From: Clostridiales bacterium
GTDB taxonomy: Bacteria; Bacillota; Clostridia; Christensenellales; Borkfalkiaceae
Assembly (NCBI GenBank): GCA_003538975.1
Contig: DPQQ01000012.1
Span: forward strand, 1-35,033
Length of the DNA: 35,033 nucleotides
Direction of reading: 5' to 3'
In this document: positions 31,825 through 35,033 of the stretch, one piece after another
Layout: each line of letters starts with the position of its first letter
How positions within the stretch are numbered: the stretch's first letter is position 1
The notes under the pieces: model-generated
Databases searched by the model: none
Told to the model about the DNA's origin: nothing
The model's input: the letters and a program-made list of their open reading frames with translations, nothing else
Program-made: the position numbers and the translations under genes

Positions 31825-34257
31825 ATGGAAGAAAACAATTCTAAAATATTCGAAGCTTCTTTGGACGAAGTGCTTCACGATTCGATGATACCTTATGCGG
31901 AACACGTTATAATGGACCGCGCCCTCCCGAGAGTCGAAGACGGACTTAAACCCGTTCAGAGAAGAATACTTTATACAATGTACGAAATGGGACTTACGCC
32001 CGACAAACCGCACAGGAAGTGCGCCAAAATCGTCGGCGACTGTCTCGGTAAATATCACCCCCACGGCGATACTTCCGTATACGACGCGCTTGTCAGAATG
32101 GCTCAGCCGTTCAATATGAGAATGCCGCTCGTAAACGGACACGGCAACTTCGGTACGGTGGACGGCGACTCGGCTGCGGCTTACCGTTATACCGAAGCCA
32201 GACTCGAAGCGATTTCGTACGAGCTTTTAAGAGACATCGAAAAGGACACCGTAAACTTCAGCCTTAACTTCGACGACAGTCTTTTAGAACCCGATACGCT
32301 GCCCGGAAGATACCCCAACTTACTCGTAAACGGCGCGTACGGCATAGCGGTAGGTCTTGCTACCAACATACCCACGCACAACTTAGCCGAAGTAATAGAC
32401 GGAACGGTAGCTTATATCGATAACCCCAAAATCAAGCTCGAAGGCATAATGAAGCACATCAAAGGTCCGGATTTTCCGACCGGCGGTTATGTAATAGCTT
32501 CGGACGAACTCGTCACCGCGTATAAAACGGGCAAGGGCAAGATAAAAATACGTTCGAGAGTGAATATCGAAAGGGACGGCGACAAAAGATCGCTCGTAAT
32601 AAGCGAAATTCCTTTCCAGGTAAACAAAGCCGCGCTCTTAAAAAGCATATCGGACCTTTCCGAAACGAAAGACGAGCAGGCGGCTTATATAAACGACGTC
32701 GTGGACGAATCGGACAGAAACGGCATGAGAGCGGTGGTCAAGCTCAAAAAAGACGCAGATCCGCAAAAAGTTCTCAATTATCTTTACAAAAAAACCCAGC
32801 TCGAAACGACCTTCGGCATAAACATGGTCGCAATAGCGAACGGAAAGCCGCAGCAGATGGGACTTTTGGATATAATTTCGTACTACGTTAATTATCAGGT
32901 AAAGGTAATTCTCCGCCGTTGCAAATTCGATCTCGACAGAGCAAAAGAACGCGCTCATATTTTAGAAGGGCTTATAATTGCCGTAAAGAACATAGACAAG
33001 GTTATAAAGATAATCAAAACTTCCGAAAACACGGCGGCGGCGAAGCAGAACCTTATGTCGGCGTTCAAACTTACCGAAGTTCAGGCGCAGGCGATACTCG
33101 AACTGAGACTCGCAAGACTTACCAAGCTCGAAACCTATAAGCTCGAAGAAGAGCTTAAAGAGCTTGAAAAGCTTATAGCGGAACTCACCGCCATTATAGG
33201 CGACAGAAAGCTTCAGCTTAACGTAGTCAAAAAAGAGATGCTCGAAATCAGAAAAAAGTATAAAGATCCGAGAAGATCTCTCATAATATCCGAGGACGGC
33301 ACGGCGCAGGAAACCGAAGACGATGCTTCGTCCGTTATTATTGAGGACTTCGTATTCGCAAAGACGGCCAACGGCTTTATGAAGAAGATGACTCTTAAAA
33401 CGTTCACGCGGATGAACAGGGAAATCTCCGAAAAGACTACGAAGAACGAAATTCTCGCGACCTACGTTCACGCAAAAACGAACGAAACGATTTTCGCCCT
33501 TACCAACCGCGGAAACGTATTCAAGATAGACATGAACGTTTTGTCTGAAGCCAACGCAAGGGATAAGGGATACAAGTTTACCGAAATTTCAAAGGACGCG
33601 TTAAAGGACGAAACGCCCGTTAAATTCTTTGCGGTGAACGAAACCGCCGACAAATTCCCCGATACCGAATTCTATACGGTTACGAGAAACGGCGTAATAA
33701 ACCGCCTTGCTCTTAAAGATCTCGACGTTTCCAAATCCGTGTTCCCGTACTTCAAGTTAAAGGACGGCGACCGCGTCATAGCCATTACCGAAACAAAGCC
33801 CGATACGACGGTTATATTCGTTACTGCGGAAGGAAAGTGCCTTAACGCAAAGGCGGACGACGTTAAACTGCAGTCTCGCAATACGACGGGACTTAAAGGT
33901 ATGACTCTCAATAAGGGCGACTACGTTGTTTCCGCTTTCGTTTCGGACGAAGAAGGCGAGATAGTCGTGGTAACGGACGGCGGTTATTATAAAAAGGTAA
34001 TAGTTTCGGACTGCGAGCCGATAACCCGCGGCGGCAAAGGCGTAAAACTCGTAGAGCTCACCGAAGGCGCGAAGATTATTTACGCGGATATAGTAAAAGA
34101 TCCTTACGAACTCGCCATAAGCGACGCCATGGGATTGTCTTTCTCCATAAATACCGAATATCTTCCGATAGAAGCCCGTACGACGAAAGGCAAAACGCTT
34201 AAAAACGAAAACAAAAAGAGACTGCCCGTAAGCGTATACAAAATAGACAAATCCTAA
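31825..34257 (+). CDS. parC: Type IIA topoisomerase cleavage subunit (topoisomerase IV subunit A; GyrA possible)
   Basis: The DNA-cleaving half of the enzyme. The winged-helix/tower core has DRALPRVEDGLKPVQRRILY, the quinolone-region KYHPHGDTSVYDALVRMAQP (Thr83 and Asp87 in E. coli GyrA-like numbering) and the catalytic Tyr122 in AAYRYTEARLE. LLVNGAYGIAVGLATNIPTH and ILEGLIIAVKNIDKVIKII follow. The C-terminal beta-pinwheel (about 505-800) has about six blades. The QRRGGKG GyrA box expected in the first blade is missing; only PITRGGKGVK is present, in a late blade. Loss of the box from blade one removes DNA wrapping in gyrase, so a decatenating topoisomerase IV is favoured. The length is 810 residues. 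An AAGGGATG stretch precedes the ATG. Confidence 0.82.
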   Translation: MEENNSKIFEASLDEVLHDSMIPYAEHVIMDRALPRVEDGLKPVQRRILYTMYEMGLTPDKPHRKCAKIVGDCLGKYHPHGDTSVYDALVRMAQPFNMRMPLVNGHGNFGTVDGDSAAAYRYTEARLEAISYELLRDIEKDTVNFSLNFDDSLLEPDTLPGRYPNLLVNGAYGIAVGLATNIPTHNLAEVIDGTVAYIDNPKIKLEGIMKHIKGPDFPTGGYVIASDELVTAYKTGKGKIKIRSRVNIERDGDKRSLVISEIPFQVNKAALLKSISDLSETKDEQAAYINDVVDESDRNGMRAVVKLKKDADPQKVLNYLYKKTQLETTFGINMVAIANGKPQQMGLLDIISYYVNYQVKVILRRCKFDLDRAKERAHILEGLIIAVKNIDKVIKIIKTSENTAAAKQNLMSAFKLTEVQAQAILELRLARLTKLETYKLEEELKELEKLIAELTAIIGDRKLQLNVVKKEMLEIRKKYKDPRRSLIISEDGTAQETEDDASSVIIEDFVFAKTANGFMKKMTLKTFTRMNREISEKTTKNEILATYVHAKTNETIFALTNRGNVFKIDMNVLSEANARDKGYKFTEISKDALKDETPVKFFAVNETADKFPDTEFYTVTRNGVINRLALKDLDVSKSVFPYFKLKDGDRVIAITETKPDTTVIFVTAEGKCLNAKADDVKLQSRNTTGLKGMTLNKGDYVVSAFVSDEEGEIVVVTDGGYYKKVIVSDCEPITRGGKGVKLVELTEGAKIIYADIVKDPYELAISDAMGLSFSINTEYLPIEARTTKGKTLKNENKKRLPVSVYKIDKS

Positions 34258-34287
34258 AATTCGGCTATTCATAATTATTCTTATAGG

Positions 34288-34325
34288 AAAGAGCGGAAAA
34301 TAAAAAAGTCCGTTCTTTTCTTTTA
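34288..34325 (+). terminator. Intrinsic terminator after the topoisomerase operon
   Basis: AAAGAGCGGA (34288-34297) pairs with TCCGTTCTTT (34309-34318, one G-U), with a T-rich end. Confidence 0.65.
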
Positions 34326-34396
34326 CGATTGTTTTTATCGCTTACGGCGGTTTTTTTCAAGAGTGAAAAAGTAAAACTTTAAATTCTCAAAAGCCG

Positions 34397-34425
34397 TTGA
34401 CTTTATGCCGTAAAGCGGTTATAAT
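34397..34425 (+). promoter_or_regulatory. Promoter of the DUF1846 gene
   Basis: TTGACT (34397-34402), a 17-base spacer and a perfect TATAAT (34420-34425). The mRNA leader would be about 40 bases. Confidence 0.8.
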
Positions 34426-34472
34426 TTATTACGTTGTCAAGGCTTAAGCGGAGACGTTACGGAGGAAGAGTC

Positions 34473-35033
34473 ATGTTTAAAAAGGGTTTCGATAACGACA
34501 AGTATCTTTCGATGCAGTCGAACAGAATAAAAGAGCGTATCGCCATGTTCGGAGGCAAACTTTATCTCGAATTCGGCGGCAAGCTTTTCGACGATCTGCA
34601 CGCTTCGAGAGTGCTTCCGGGATTTTTGCCCGACAGCAAAATAAATATGCTTATGCAGCTCAAAGATTCGGCCGAAATTTTAATCGTTATAAACGCCGAA
34701 GACATCGAAAAGAATAAAGTCCGTAACGACATAGGCATAACTTACGACGTGGAAGTATTAAGACTTATAGATATTTTCAGAAACAGAGGACTTTACGTCG
34801 GCAGCGTCGTTTTAACGCGTTTCGCTTCTCAGAAGTCCGCTCTTTTATTTGAAAAGAAGGTATGCGAAAAGGGCATAAAGGTTTATAAGCATTACAGCAT
34901 TGAAGGATACCCTTCGAATCTCGAAAAGATCGTTTCGGAAGAAGGCTACGGCAAAAACGATTACGTCGAAACCACGAGACCGCTCGTGGTGGTAACCGCT
35001 CCGGGCCCCGGCAGCGGAAAAATGGCGACCTGC
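34473..35033 (+). CDS. DUF1846-family protein, 3'-truncated by the window end
   Basis: The first 187 codons are present and the frame is open to the last base. The sequence MFKKGFDNDKYLSMQSNRIK, then LYLEFGGKLFDDLHASRVLP, the AEILIVINAEDIEKNKVRND stretch, DVEVLRLIDIF and RPLVVVTAPGPGSGKMATC is the clear N-terminal signature of the DUF1846 family, conserved proteins of about 500 residues in Bacillota. APGPGSGK resembles a nucleotide-binding loop. The biochemical function of the family is not established as far as I know. A GGAGGAAGAG ribosome binding site lies before the ATG, and a consensus promoter is upstream. Confidence 0.88.
   Translation, partial: MFKKGFDNDKYLSMQSNRIKERIAMFGGKLYLEFGGKLFDDLHASRVLPGFLPDSKINMLMQLKDSAEILIVINAEDIEKNKVRNDIGITYDVEVLRLIDIFRNRGLYVGSVVLTRFASQKSALLFEKKVCEKGIKVYKHYSIEGYPSNLEKIVSEEGYGKNDYVETTRPLVVVTAPGPGSGKMATC

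Noticed and set aside
1..35033. tRNA, rRNA, CRISPR array, integrase or attachment-site repeats
   Set aside because: I looked for T-arm-like GGTTCGA-type patterns, regularly spaced repeats and recombinase motifs and found none that hold up.

Overview
The window reads as a chromosomal segment of a moderate-G+C, Gram-positive-type bacterium, most likely a Clostridia-class Bacillota lineage. Supporting signs are strong GGAGG-type ribosome binding sites, consensus TTGACA/TATAAT promoters with 17-base spacers, U-tailed intrinsic terminators, a PdaB-type (sporulation) polysaccharide deacetylase, an AspT-family exchanger and a DUF1846 protein. The lineage is an inference. No rRNA, tRNA or CRISPR array was seen.

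Layout. (1) 1-3.2 kb: the end of a fumarate-reductase-like flavoprotein gene, then an AspT/YidE-type antiporter with its own promoter. (2) 3.2-8.1 kb: a tight chorismate operon, aroF-aroB-aroA-aroC-chorismate mutase, from one strong promoter with a long palindrome over the -10 and start region. It covers the entry step, dehydroquinate synthesis, the last two steps to chorismate, and conversion to prephenate; aroD, aroE and aroK are not here. (3) 8.1-11.5 kb: an intergenic repeat element, a small membrane protein, a TetR regulator and oleate hydratase. (4) 11.7-13.2 kb: a promoter, a highly structured leader of about 200 nt ending in an intrinsic terminator just upstream of a ribosome binding site, then two paralogous membrane proteins of unknown function. 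The arrangement is riboswitch-like and I do not recognise the RNA. (5) 13.2-15 kb: pdaB and a tandem-OB-fold SSB-like protein. (6) 15.2-20 kb: two minus-strand, membrane-anchored, SH3-like/propeller-like surface proteins alternating with a plus-strand gene that resembles a phage late-gene regulator.

(7) 20.15-28.6 kb: an eight-gene plus-strand cassette that follows the head-and-neck order of P22-type podoviruses: large terminase, small-terminase-like protein, portal, scaffold-like protein, major capsid, gp4-like adaptor, gp10-like beta-rich protein, and a coiled-coil protein in the tail-needle position. No integrase, repressor, replication, lysis, ejection, tailspike or attachment site is seen, and every gene is open. 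It is bounded by ordinary cellular genes, so it may be a domesticated capsid cassette rather than a normal prophage. (8) 28.9-35 kb: an AraC regulator apparently expressed from a leaderless mRNA, a type IIA topoisomerase pair (topoisomerase IV-like parE/parC), and the 5' part of a DUF1846 gene running off the end.

The two parts most worth follow-up are the structured leader with its paralogous membrane proteins (11.7-13.2 kb) and the head-only phage cassette with its neighbouring regulator and surface proteins (15.2-28.6 kb).
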